From: Bradyrhizobium arachidis
GTDB taxonomy: Bacteria > Pseudomonadota > Alphaproteobacteria > Rhizobiales > Xanthobacteraceae
Length of the DNA stretch: 64,000 nt
NCBI RefSeq assembly: GCF_015291705.1
Contig: NZ_CP030050.1
Span: forward strand, 1,488,001 to 1,552,000
Reading direction: 5' to 3'
Shown: piece by piece, positions 55,174 to 63,076 of the stretch
Layout of the letters: every line of letters begins with the position of its first letter
How positions within the stretch are numbered: the stretch's first letter is position 1
The notes under the pieces: generated by a model
The model's database searches: none
Told to the model about the DNA's origin: nothing
What the model saw: only the letters and a program-made list of their open reading frames with translations
Program-made: the position numbers and the translations under genes

Positions 55174-55755
55174 ATGAATGTAGTGCCCCGCGACCTCATG
55201 ACCGAAATTCCCGTCTCGCCCGCCGATTTCCGCGGCGCCATGCGCCATCTCACCGGCGGCGTCAGCATCATCACCGCCGGGCGGGGCAAGGACATCACCG
55301 GCATGACGGTTACATCCGTAACCTCGCTGTCGGTCGAGCCGCCGACGCTGCTGGTCAGCATCAACCGCGATGCGTCCTCGTTCCCGCTGATCAAGCGTCA
55401 CGGCGCCTTCGGCGTGAGCATCCTCAATGCCGACCAGCTCGACGTCGCCGAGCGCTTTGCCGGCAAGGGCGGGCTGAAGGGCGCCGATCGCTTTGCCGGC
55501 AGCCACTGGGTGACAGCGGTCTCCGGCGTTCCGCTGCTGGTCGGCGCCTTGTCGGTGTTCGACTGCGAGGTCGAGGAGATTCTCGAGCGCCATTCGCACG
55601 GCATCGTCATCGGCCGCGTCAGCGACGTCAGGAACTCGACCCGCAACGCCGCGCTGGCCTATTGGCATGGCCAGTATGTGGCGGTCGACCAGGACGAGGA
55701 TGCGGCGAGGCTCGCCGATGTCAGCGTTCCCGCGCGGAGCCGGCGCGGCATTTGA
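55174..55755 (+). CDS. Flavin reductase (SsuE-like role, flavin_reduct family)
   Basis: 193 residues, FMN-binding split-barrel of the flavin reductase family: FRGAMRHLTGGVSIITAGR, GMTVTSVTSLSVEPPTLLVSINRDASS, HGAFGVSILNADQ. GGGGAG precedes the ATG. Likely supplies FMNH2 to SsuD; this family is not the E. coli SsuE family, so the role is inferred from the operon. Confidence 0.88.
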   Translation: MNVVPRDLMTEIPVSPADFRGAMRHLTGGVSIITAGRGKDITGMTVTSVTSLSVEPPTLLVSINRDASSFPLIKRHGAFGVSILNADQLDVAERFAGKGGLKGADRFAGSHWVTAVSGVPLLVGALSVFDCEVEEILERHSHGIVIGRVSDVRNSTRNAALAYWHGQYVAVDQDEDAARLADVSVPARSRRGI

Positions 55756-55852
55756 TCGCCGTCAGTCTCAGGCCGTACGGGCTGGTCTTTTCCTCATCAT
55801 CGCTCTAGAAGCGCCCCGAGCCGTCCCGCCGGGACGGCAATGGAGCGGAACG

Positions 55853-56008
55853 ATGAAGCGCGTCGCGACCTTCGCCTTCTACGCCATCGGCGCGCTCGCG
55901 ATCGCCTATCTCGCGCTCTATGCCTATGCGACGTTCCGCGGCCAGCCGATCATTCCCGGCGACCCCATCCACATCTTCCGCAAGCCGGACGCGCCGAGTT
56001 ATTCGTGA
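55853..56008 (+). CDS. Small single-pass membrane protein
   Basis: 51 residues (ATG 55853, GGAG 7-10 bases upstream). One helix (about 3-26, RVATFAFYAIGALAIAYLAL) then RGQPIIPGDPIHIFRKPD. A 19-bp palindrome (GCCGTCCCG-C-CGGGACGGC, 55820-55838) precedes it. Unknown function; too short for most gene finders. Confidence 0.6.
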   Translation: MKRVATFAFYAIGALAIAYLALYAYATFRGQPIIPGDPIHIFRKPDAPSYS

Positions 56009-56017
56009 GGTCTTTCC

Positions 56018-56107
56018 TCGTCATGGCCGGGCTTGACCCGGCCATCCACGTGCATCGGCGCTTTCGGAAAGACGTGGATGCCCGGGTCAGGCCCGGGCAT
56101 GACGACG
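56018..56107. repeat. Intergenic hairpin repeat
   Basis: TCGTCATGGCCGGG ... CCCGGGCATGACGA, with inner GGCTTGACCCGGCCATCCACG and CGTGGATGCCCGGGTCAG as the mirrored arms. Belongs to the same general REP-like style as the other repeats; adjacent to the 92-bp repeat. Confidence 0.6.
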
Positions 56108-56144
56108 GAGTGTGCGGCGGCTAGCCTCTCAAGATCGCCAGTCT

Positions 56145-56237
56145 CGTAGTGTGGGCAAAGGCGCACTTGCGCCGTGCCCACCACCTCTCTGCTGCCGCGA
56201 AAGGTTCGTGGGCACGCTTCGCTTTGCCCACCCTACG
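56145..56237. repeat. About 92-bp interspersed hairpin repeat, copy 3
   Basis: Starts CGTAGTGTGGGCAAAGGCGC and ends CGCTTTGCCCACCCTACG; nearly identical to 16426-16517 except for the central loop (about 25 bases). Located between the ssu operon and the convergent peptidase gene. Confidence 0.75.
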
Positions 56238-56247
56238 GCACCTTCCT

Positions 56248-57402
56248 TCACCCCCGCAAAATCGCCAGCGCCAGCGCCTGCGCGCGCGGCACGATGCTGT
56301 CGATCTCGAGATATTCCTCCGGCGTGTGCGCGAGGCCGCCGACCGGCCCGAGGCCGCAGATGGTCGGCGTGCCCACCGCCGCGGTGAAGCCGGAATCGGC
56401 GCAGCCGCCGGAAAACTCGCCCTGCAGCGTGGTGAGGCCCGCTTGCCTTGCGGCGGCCTGATAGCTCTCGAACAGCGCCTTCGAGTCCGCGCTCTGCACC
56501 ACCGGCACGAACTCGCCCTTGACCGTCAGCGTCGCGCTGGTGCCCGGCACGTAAGATGTGGCAACGATCGTCTCGATCGCGCCCATGATCCGCGCGCGAT
56601 CGGCGGGATCGACATAGCGCAAATCGATCTGCCCCTCGGCATAAGGCGCCGTGGTGTTAACGGACTGGCCGCCCGAGACCAGGCCGACATTGAGCGTGAT
56701 GCCCTTGTCGAGATCGGTCAGCGCATGGATGTGAATGATCTTCTGCGCGAGCTCGCCGATGGCGCTGACGCCGGCGGCAAAGTTGGCGCCGGAATGCGCG
56801 GCCTTGCCGGTGATGGCCATGTGCATGAAGATGCCGCCCTTGCGCCCCGTCACGACGTTGCCGGTCGGCCGCCCCGGCTCGGAATTGAACACGGCACGCG
56901 CCGCGCGTCCCTCGCGCTCGATCACCGGGCGGGAGGAGGGCGAGCCGATCTCCTCGTCCGAGGTGATCAGCACCTTGATCGGATGCGGCGCGCCGCCGAA
57001 TTTGTGGAAGGCGGTGGCCACGAACACGTTCATGACGAGGCCGGACTTCATGTCGGAAACGCCCGGCCCATAGGCGCGGCCGTCCTTGATCGTGAACGGA
57101 CGCCGCCCGGCCTCGCCCTTGCCGAACACGGTGTCGCGATGGCCCATCAACAGCACCGGCTTCTCGTTGCTGCCGGGCTTTGCGACCTCGGCATGAATGG
57201 CATCGCCGAAGGTGGCATCGCTCTCACGCCGGCAGGGAATGCCGTGCTCGGCAAAGTGCCGCTCGAACCGCGCGCCGACCGCATCGACGCCTGCCTTGTC
57301 ATAGGATCCGGAATCGATGTTCACGACATCGCGCAGCAGGTCGATCATGGCCTGCTTCTGCGACGCCAGCCAGTCCGTGATTTGAGCTTGAGACATTGTC
57401 AT
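56248..57402 (-). CDS. M20-family metallopeptidase (glutamate carboxypeptidase-like)
   Basis: 384 residues (Met at 57402 or 57396). Metal ligands: His in LLMGHRDTV, Asp in GPGVSDMKSG, Glu pair in ITSDEEIGS, His in LAHTPEEYLEID. The insert lid domain matches carboxypeptidase G2-like enzymes that remove C-terminal glutamate or hydrolyse N-acyl amino acids. The substrate is not predictable. Confidence 0.88.
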   Translation of the reverse strand: MTMSQAQITDWLASQKQAMIDLLRDVVNIDSGSYDKAGVDAVGARFERHFAEHGIPCRRESDATFGDAIHAEVAKPGSNEKPVLLMGHRDTVFGKGEAGRRPFTIKDGRAYGPGVSDMKSGLVMNVFVATAFHKFGGAPHPIKVLITSDEEIGSPSSRPVIEREGRAARAVFNSEPGRPTGNVVTGRKGGIFMHMAITGKAAHSGANFAAGVSAIGELAQKIIHIHALTDLDKGITLNVGLVSGGQSVNTTAPYAEGQIDLRYVDPADRARIMGAIETIVATSYVPGTSATLTVKGEFVPVVQSADSKALFESYQAAARQAGLTTLQGEFSGGCADSGFTAAVGTPTICGLGPVGGLAHTPEEYLEIDSIVPRAQALALAILRG

Positions 57403-57506
57403 CCTCGCGTGGTTCTCACGCGAGGTTATAGAGCCTTGCCCAGGCGTGACCTAGTCGCCGGATGCGGTGCGGCCATGTGTTCGGCGCTTTGAAAAAGGCA
57501 GCCGGC

Positions 57507-58757
57507 TTAGCGGCTCGGCTGCGCCATTGCCTCTACGCCGCGAAGCTGCGTCGCGACGGTCAACGCGCCGATCTTTCGGCCCATGTCCTTGCCGACCTCG
57601 GTCGAGAAGCGGTAGTGAAAGCCGGCCCAGATGCGCGCGTTGGCGACTTCGTCGCTATAGTCCTGGAGCCGCGACCATTTGCGTGTGACGCCGGGTGCCG
57701 TGGGGCTGGTCAGCGAGAACTCGCCAAAATCTCCAACGACCGTTTGCAGCACGGTCGAAATCGCGGCCGAGACGATGCAGTGCGCGCAGGGATATTCCGG
57801 ATGCATCGGCGTGTCCCCGAGCGGCAGCCAGGACGGATCGCGAGGCGTTGCGGCATTCGCCGTCAGATCGGCATTACGTATGGCCGTGATCGGTCGCCAG
57901 AAATTGTAGGTGTACTTGGCGTCGAACACGGCAACGATGGCATCGTTGCCGGTCATCGATGTCAGGGCGAACAGGCGGGCGCAGTCGACGAGATCCATGC
58001 CCTTGGCCATCGCAGCCTGCCTCACGATGGGGTTGTAGGTGCGGGCACCAACAAAGAACCAGAAGCGGCCGATCGTCGTTTGCTCAGACGTCCGGGTCGG
58101 GCTGCCTCGGCTGCCGACCTCGCGGATTTCGTTGACGTCCTTGGTCCAAACCTCTGAATCGAGCGCGGGCGGGGGGCCGGGGCGGAACTGCGATCCCGAC
58201 GTCATGACCCAAGGCGTCGTCGCACCCGTGGTCGAGAAGAGCGGGACCACGGTTGGAACATAGGCGCCCGCCGTGGTCAGGGGCCGGTAAGTTTCCACGG
58301 CGTTGCTGCCGTCCTTGGCACGAAGCTCGATGATCTGCAACGCAGCCTCTTTCCCAAGCGCGATGCCGGCGGTCTTGGACTCGCTCTCGGCAATCGGCGT
58401 CAGCGCATTCGTCAGCGTCGCATCCAGATCCGGCTTGAGGTCTGGATAGATCGACAGCAGCACATCGTGAGCGGCAACTGCCGCTGCGGCTTCCCGCGAC
58501 GTCGAGCGGTCGGCGGACAACGAGAGCTTGTAGGGCGCGTAGCGGTGGTCGATCGCATTGATCGCCTCGAACATGGCGACGTGCATCATGGACAGGGCAC
58601 GGCTGTGGGGCGCCGGAGGAATTTGCTTCTCCGCGGCGATCGCGTCGGCCTTTGCGTTCCAATCCATGATCACGTCAGCGCGCGCAAGCGTCACCGAGGC
58701 GGCGAGCAACATTGGGATCATCGATAGGCGGGAGATCGTCCACGAAGAATATTCCAT
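57507..58757 (-). CDS. Vanadium-haloperoxidase-like PAP2 protein, secreted
   Basis: 416 residues; signal peptide about 1-27 (ending LARADV). Phosphate/vanadate-site motifs: K-x6-RP in KYTYNFWRPITAI, HPEYPCAHCIVSAA (where PSGH would be expected, CAH is seen), and R-x5-H in ARIWAGFHYRFS. The family binds vanadate or phosphate. The CAH replacement suggests a non-classical member, possibly acid phosphatase-like. Catalysis is unproven. Confidence 0.8.
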   Translation of the reverse strand: MEYSSWTISRLSMIPMLLAASVTLARADVIMDWNAKADAIAAEKQIPPAPHSRALSMMHVAMFEAINAIDHRYAPYKLSLSADRSTSREAAAAVAAHDVLLSIYPDLKPDLDATLTNALTPIAESESKTAGIALGKEAALQIIELRAKDGSNAVETYRPLTTAGAYVPTVVPLFSTTGATTPWVMTSGSQFRPGPPPALDSEVWTKDVNEIREVGSRGSPTRTSEQTTIGRFWFFVGARTYNPIVRQAAMAKGMDLVDCARLFALTSMTGNDAIVAVFDAKYTYNFWRPITAIRNADLTANAATPRDPSWLPLGDTPMHPEYPCAHCIVSAAISTVLQTVVGDFGEFSLTSPTAPGVTRKWSRLQDYSDEVANARIWAGFHYRFSTEVGKDMGRKIGALTVATQLRGVEAMAQPSR

Positions 58758-59101
58758 GGCTTTCCCTTTCGGGTTGAACCACCTTTGAGAAGGCGGACGC
58801 GGTCTGTGGCCGACATCAGCTCACTCCAAAACTCTATCGATCCTGGTGCGTATCGATAGTGAACTACTTCACTCGCGGCGACACGATAGTCGCGCCCCCA
58901 AATGGGTAGGCTTGGCTTACCGTTCGCGCCGTATCGCGGAGTTGGTTATAGTTGACACAAGCTGCCAGTTGGACGTGCCGAGGTCCGCAGCTCTATTTCA
59001 AGGCAGCTCGCGTGCTGTCGGCAGGCCGTGCCTTGCTCTCGCTCGGAGAGCTCTTTCCAAGACTACAGATGTTGTCGCTCTAACTTCGACGGAGAGAAAA
59101 C
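58758..59101. other. Intergenic region with two adjacent inverted repeats
   Basis: Contains CTATCGAT/ATCGATAG (58834-58859) and GTGAA/TTCAC (58859-58872), 77 and 102 bases upstream of the haloperoxidase-like start. Otherwise no gene seen; ORFs here have no ribosome site. Confidence 0.4.
58834..58872. promoter_or_regulatory. Putative double operator upstream of the PAP2 gene
   Basis: CTATCGAT and ATCGATAG are exact with a 10-base spacer; GTGAA-CTAC-TTCAC shares one base and continues the element. Possible dimer or double-dimer site controlling the secreted PAP2 enzyme. Confidence 0.4.
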
Positions 59102-59434
59102 ATGCCGCTGTTCATCTCATACGTCTCGTACTCAAATGCCGGCATCAAGGGATTGGTCGACAAACCGTCCGATCGTAGCGCGGTCATCGGACCGATTATC
59201 GAAAAAGCCGGCGGAAAGCTCCAGGGAGCGTTCATGACAACAGGCGCACATGACGCGCTCATCGTTGCGGAGTTCCCCGATGGAGCCGACGCTGTCGCCC
59301 TCGGAATGGCGGCCGCGGCGAGCGGCGCCATCGCCAAGATCGAAACCGTACGCGCCTGGAAGATGGGTGAATTCAAGAGCGTCGCGGAAAAGGCCGCGAA
59401 GCTTGCAAGCGTCTACGTTCCGCCTGGCAAGTAG
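59102..59434 (+). CDS. GYD-domain protein
   Basis: 110 residues, GYD domain (PF08734): LFISYVSYSNAGIKGLVDKP, IIEKAGGKLQGAFMTTGAHDALIVAEFPD, AIAKIETVRAWKMGEF. Dimeric alpha-beta barrel protein of unknown role. GGAGAG lies upstream of the ATG. Confidence 0.85.
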   Translation: MPLFISYVSYSNAGIKGLVDKPSDRSAVIGPIIEKAGGKLQGAFMTTGAHDALIVAEFPDGADAVALGMAAAASGAIAKIETVRAWKMGEFKSVAEKAAKLASVYVPPGK

Positions 59435-59559
59435 CCTCTTGTGAGCGTGACGCCGCCATGAGGCGAGGCACTCGGTGGCGGTGGCTGGGCTCGTCCCGGC
59501 CACTCGCACGCTTCATGCGAATGCCCGGGCGGGCTTGACGAGATCGATGAGCTGTTTGC

Positions 59560-60942
59560 TCACCCCATGGCCGGCATGCGCGGATACTCGCCCGGCGTGC
59601 CCGCGGGCGGGATCGGGATGCCGCCGTCGGCGTATTCGTTCAGCTTGTTGCGCAGCGTGCGGATCGAGATGCCGAGGATGTTGGCGGCATGGGTCCGGTT
59701 GCCGAGGCAGTGCTTCAGCGTCTCCAGGATCAGGTCGCGCTCGACGTCGGCGACAGTGCGTCCCACCAGCGCGCGCGTCACCTGCTCGGCGGCCATGGTC
59801 GCGTGCGCCACGGCGGGTGCGGTCTTGGCAAGGTCGAGACGGTCGCCGTCCGGGGTGATGATGGCGTCCGGGCCGATCTCGTCGCCCTGCGCCATCAGCA
59901 CCGCGCGGTGCATGGTGTTTTCGAGTTCGCGAACGTTGCCCTGCCAGCGGTTGGTGGAGAGCACGCGGCGCGCCTCCGCCGAGATCGGGCGCATCGGCAC
60001 GCCGTTGGCCTCGGCATATTTCTTCACGAAATGCTGGGCGAGCTCCATGATGTCGGCGGGACGCTCGCGCAGCGGCGGGATCTTCAGGTTCACAACGTTG
60101 AGGCGGAACAGCAGGTCCTCGCGGAAGGTGCCTTCGCGCACGGCTTCCGCCAGATTGCGGTTCGAGGTCGCGATGATGCGGATGTCCACCGGCACCGGCT
60201 TGGTGCCGCCGACACGGTCGATCACGCGCTCCTGAATGGCGCGCAGGAGCTTCGATTGCAGGCGGACGTCCATCTCCGAGATTTCGTCCAGCAGCAGCGT
60301 GCCGCCGGTCGCTTCCTCGAACTTGCCGATGCGGCGGGCGACCGCGCCGGTGAAGGCGCCTTTCTCGTGGCCGAACAGCTCGGACTCCAGCAGGTGCTCG
60401 GGAATGGCGGCGCAGTTGATCGAGATGAACGGGCGCTTGGCGCGGGCCGAGCGGGTGTGGACGTAGCGGGCCAGCACTTCCTTGCCGGTGCCGGACTCGC
60501 CGGTGATCATCACCGAAGCGTCGGAGCCTGCGATCTGCTGGGCCAGCTTGATCACGCGCGCCATGGCGTCGTCGCGATAGACCAGCTCGCGGGAGTCGTT
60601 GGCGACGGCGGCCAGCACCGCGGCGATCAGCTCGGGGTCCGGCGGCAGCGGGATGTATTCCTTGGCGCCAGCGTGGATCGCGGCGACCGCGGCGCGGGCA
60701 TCGTTGGTGATGCCGCAGGCGACGATCGGGGCGTGGATGTGCTCGGCTTCCAGCCGCATCACGAGGTCGCGGATGTCGAGGGCGACATCGACCAGCAGGA
60801 GGTCGGCGCCCTTGCCGCCGCGTAGCACGCGCATCGCCTGCTCGTGATCCTCGGCATGGGTCACGGTGGCGCCGTTCTCCATCGCGATCTTGGTGGCGGT
60901 GGTGAGCTGGCCCTTCAATGTGCCAACGATGAGAAGCCGCAT
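59560..60942 (-). CDS. flbD: Sigma-54-dependent flagellar regulator FlbD
   Basis: 460 residues. N-terminal receiver-like domain with Asp52 and Lys94, but the acidic pair normally at the end of beta-1 is absent (LLIVGTL). AAA+ domain with Walker A GESGTGKE at 148-155 and the sigma-54-contact loop GAFTGA; C-terminal Fis-type HTH ([18 protein letters not shown]). As in Caulobacter it activates late flagellar genes with sigma-54. It closes the fliF-fliG-fliH-fliN-flbD order. Confidence 0.93.
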   Translation of the reverse strand: MRLLIVGTLKGQLTTATKIAMENGATVTHAEDHEQAMRVLRGGKGADLLLVDVALDIRDLVMRLEAEHIHAPIVACGITNDARAAVAAIHAGAKEYIPLPPDPELIAAVLAAVANDSRELVYRDDAMARVIKLAQQIAGSDASVMITGESGTGKEVLARYVHTRSARAKRPFISINCAAIPEHLLESELFGHEKGAFTGAVARRIGKFEEATGGTLLLDEISEMDVRLQSKLLRAIQERVIDRVGGTKPVPVDIRIIATSNRNLAEAVREGTFREDLLFRLNVVNLKIPPLRERPADIMELAQHFVKKYAEANGVPMRPISAEARRVLSTNRWQGNVRELENTMHRAVLMAQGDEIGPDAIITPDGDRLDLAKTAPAVAHATMAAEQVTRALVGRTVADVERDLILETLKHCLGNRTHAANILGISIRTLRNKLNEYADGGIPIPPAGTPGEYPRMPAMG

Positions 60943-60981
60943 GTCAGTCTCCTGTCGGTCTGGTCGCGCTGTTGCGCGTTA

Positions 60982-61332
60982 TCACGTGCGTTCGGTCTTG
61001 ATGATTTCGGTCATGGTCACGCCGAGCTTGTCCTCGACCAGGACGACCTCGCCGCGGGCGACCAGCTTGTTGTTGACGTAGATGTCGATGGCCTCACCGA
61101 CGCGGCGGTCGAGCTCCAGCACGGTGCCGGGTCCGAGCTTGAGCAGCTCGCCGACATCCATCTTGGAACGGCCGAGCACGGCCGAGACCTGCACCGGCAC
61201 GTCGAACACGGCCTCGAGGTCGGCGGCGGCGCGCGCCGCATATTCGTCCTCGTTGTAGCCGACATCCGCGTTGGTCGGCGGCAGCGGACCGTTGAGATCG
61301 GGCAGCGGGACCTGTCCGTCGGTGTCGCTCAT
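60982..61332 (-). CDS. fliN: Flagellar motor switch protein FliN
   Basis: 116 residues, C-terminal SpoA domain: DVPVQVSAVLGRSKMDVGELLKLGPGTVLELDRRVGEAIDIYVNN. Part of the C ring. An acidic N-terminal extension (1-35) is present. Starts 3 bases after fliH ends. Confidence 0.94.
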   Translation of the reverse strand: MSDTDGQVPLPDLNGPLPPTNADVGYNEDEYAARAAADLEAVFDVPVQVSAVLGRSKMDVGELLKLGPGTVLELDRRVGEAIDIYVNNKLVARGEVVLVEDKLGVTMTEIIKTERT

Positions 61333-61335
61333 GGC

Positions 61336-61959
61336 TTAGCTCCCCCTCCGGGACGCGATATAGCGTCCGACCATTTCGTCGATCTTGGCCGCGATGGCGC
61401 CGCGCTCCAGCACGACACCGCCATCGGCCCATTCGATCCGGCAGTCGCCGGTTGCGATTTCAGGCTCGGCCAGGATCACCAGCCGGCCCTCGAAGCCGCT
61501 CTGCTTGGCGAGCCGCTCGATCTTCTCGCGCGCGGCGTCGTAGAGCGCATCGTTGATGCGGACGACCAGATGCGGCGTCGCGACCAGGTGCGCGAAGCAG
61601 TCCTTGACCAGCGCCATGATCTCGCCGAGCGGCTCGGCAGCGACGAGGTCGGCGCACAGCTTGCGCGCCACCGCGATCGCAACCTCGACCGCCTCGGTCT
61701 CCATCCTGGTTTCGATGTTGCCGATGCCGGCGGCGACGCCGCGGATACCGATGTTGATCTCTTCCATGGCTAGCGCGACGCGGCGGTCGCTCTCGGCCTT
61801 GGCCTCGCGCTGGCCGGCGGCAAAGCCGTCCTGATAGGCGCGCGCCTCGGCTTCGGCGACCTTCTGGGCGATCTCGGCCGCGGTCGCGGCCTTCTCGCGC
61901 GGCGAGCGCTCGGGCGCCGCGAAGTCGGTATCGAACAGGAATTTTGCCGGAGCGGCCAT
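61336..61959 (-). CDS. fliH: Flagellar export regulator FliH (FlbE-like)
   Basis: 207 residues. Long charged helical N-terminus with AYQDGFAAGQREAKAESDRR, C-terminal FliH/HrpE-like domain (VAIAVARKLCADLVAAEPLGEI, GDCRIEWADGGVVLERG). Its stalk binds the FliI ATPase. The start overlaps the fliG stop by one base. FlbE is the Caulobacter name for the equivalent. Confidence 0.88.
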   Translation of the reverse strand: MAAPAKFLFDTDFAAPERSPREKAATAAEIAQKVAEAEARAYQDGFAAGQREAKAESDRRVALAMEEINIGIRGVAAGIGNIETRMETEAVEVAIAVARKLCADLVAAEPLGEIMALVKDCFAHLVATPHLVVRINDALYDAAREKIERLAKQSGFEGRLVILAEPEIATGDCRIEWADGGVVLERGAIAAKIDEMVGRYIASRRGS

Positions 61960-63047
61960 CAGTACACCAGCTCGTCGTCGGCGCGGTTCTTGGTCAGCAT
62001 GATCTCACCCTTGGCGGCGAGGTCCTTGGCGAGGTTGACCAGCAGCGCCTGGGCCTCGTCGACGTCGCGCAGGCGCACCGGGCCCATCGCCGCCATGTCG
62101 TCCTGCAGCATCTTGGCCGCGCGCGAGGACATGTTGCCGAAGAAGAAGTTGCGAACGTCCTCGTTGGCGCTCTTGAGCGCGACGCCGAGCTTGTCCTTGT
62201 CGACGTTGCGCATCAACGTCTGGGCCGAGCCGGAATCCAGCTTCACGAGATCGTCGAAGGTGAACATCAGCGCCTTGATGCGCTCGGCGGACTCGCGGTT
62301 GTCTTCTTCCAGCGAGGTGATGAAGCGGGTCTCGGTCTGGCGGTCGAAATTGTTGAAGATCTCCGCCATCACCTCGTGGGCGTCGCGGCGGCGGGTCTGC
62401 GACAGGTTCGACATGAACTCGGTGCGCAGCGTCTTCTCCACGCTCTCGATCACCTCCTTCTGCACCGCTTCCATCTTCAGCATGCGGTTGACGACGTCGA
62501 GCGCGAGCTCCTCGGGCAGGATGCCGAGCACACGGGCGGCGTGCTCCGACTTCAGTTTGGAGAGCACCACGGCGATGGTCTGCGGATATTCGTTCTTGAG
62601 ATAGTTGGCGAGCACCTCTTCCTGCACGTTGGAGAGCTTCTCCCACATGTTGCGGCCGGCAGGGCCGCGGATCTCGTCCATGATGCCGTTGACGCGCTCC
62701 GGCGGCAGATATTGCTGCAGCAGGCGCTCGGTGGCGTCGAAATTGCCCATCAGCGCGCCCGAGGCCGACATGCGCGAGACGAATTCGAGCAGCATGTCCT
62801 CGACGGTGTCGACCTCGACGGTGCCGAGCGTCGACATTTCCAGCGAGAGCTGGCGCACCTCGTCGTCGTCGAGCAGGCCCCAGATCTTGCCACCATACTG
62901 CTCGCCGAGTGCAAGCATCAGGATCGCGGCGCGTCGCGGCCCGGTCAGTGCTTCGACCTTGCCCGCACGATTGCCGGCGCGCTGACCGAGCGTGGAGATC
63001 ACGCTGGTGATGTCGTTCGAGTTGGCGTTTTGCAGTGAGGCGGCCAT
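61959..63047 (-). CDS. fliG: Flagellar motor switch protein FliG
   Basis: 362 residues with [24 protein letters not shown], the armadillo middle part ([23 protein letters not shown]) and the C-terminal torque helices ([26 protein letters not shown]). Connects the MS ring to the stator. 29 bases downstream of fliF. Confidence 0.96.
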   Translation of the reverse strand: MAASLQNANSNDITSVISTLGQRAGNRAGKVEALTGPRRAAILMLALGEQYGGKIWGLLDDDEVRQLSLEMSTLGTVEVDTVEDMLLEFVSRMSASGALMGNFDATERLLQQYLPPERVNGIMDEIRGPAGRNMWEKLSNVQEEVLANYLKNEYPQTIAVVLSKLKSEHAARVLGILPEELALDVVNRMLKMEAVQKEVIESVEKTLRTEFMSNLSQTRRRDAHEVMAEIFNNFDRQTETRFITSLEEDNRESAERIKALMFTFDDLVKLDSGSAQTLMRNVDKDKLGVALKSANEDVRNFFFGNMSSRAAKMLQDDMAAMGPVRLRDVDEAQALLVNLAKDLAAKGEIMLTKNRADDELVY

Positions 63048-63076
63048 GTCAGATCACTTCTTGATTCACTTGGCAG

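Noticed and set aside
13728..59545. CRISPR-like array
   Set aside because: The recurrent palindromic units are dispersed single REP-like elements, not regularly spaced repeats with unique spacers.
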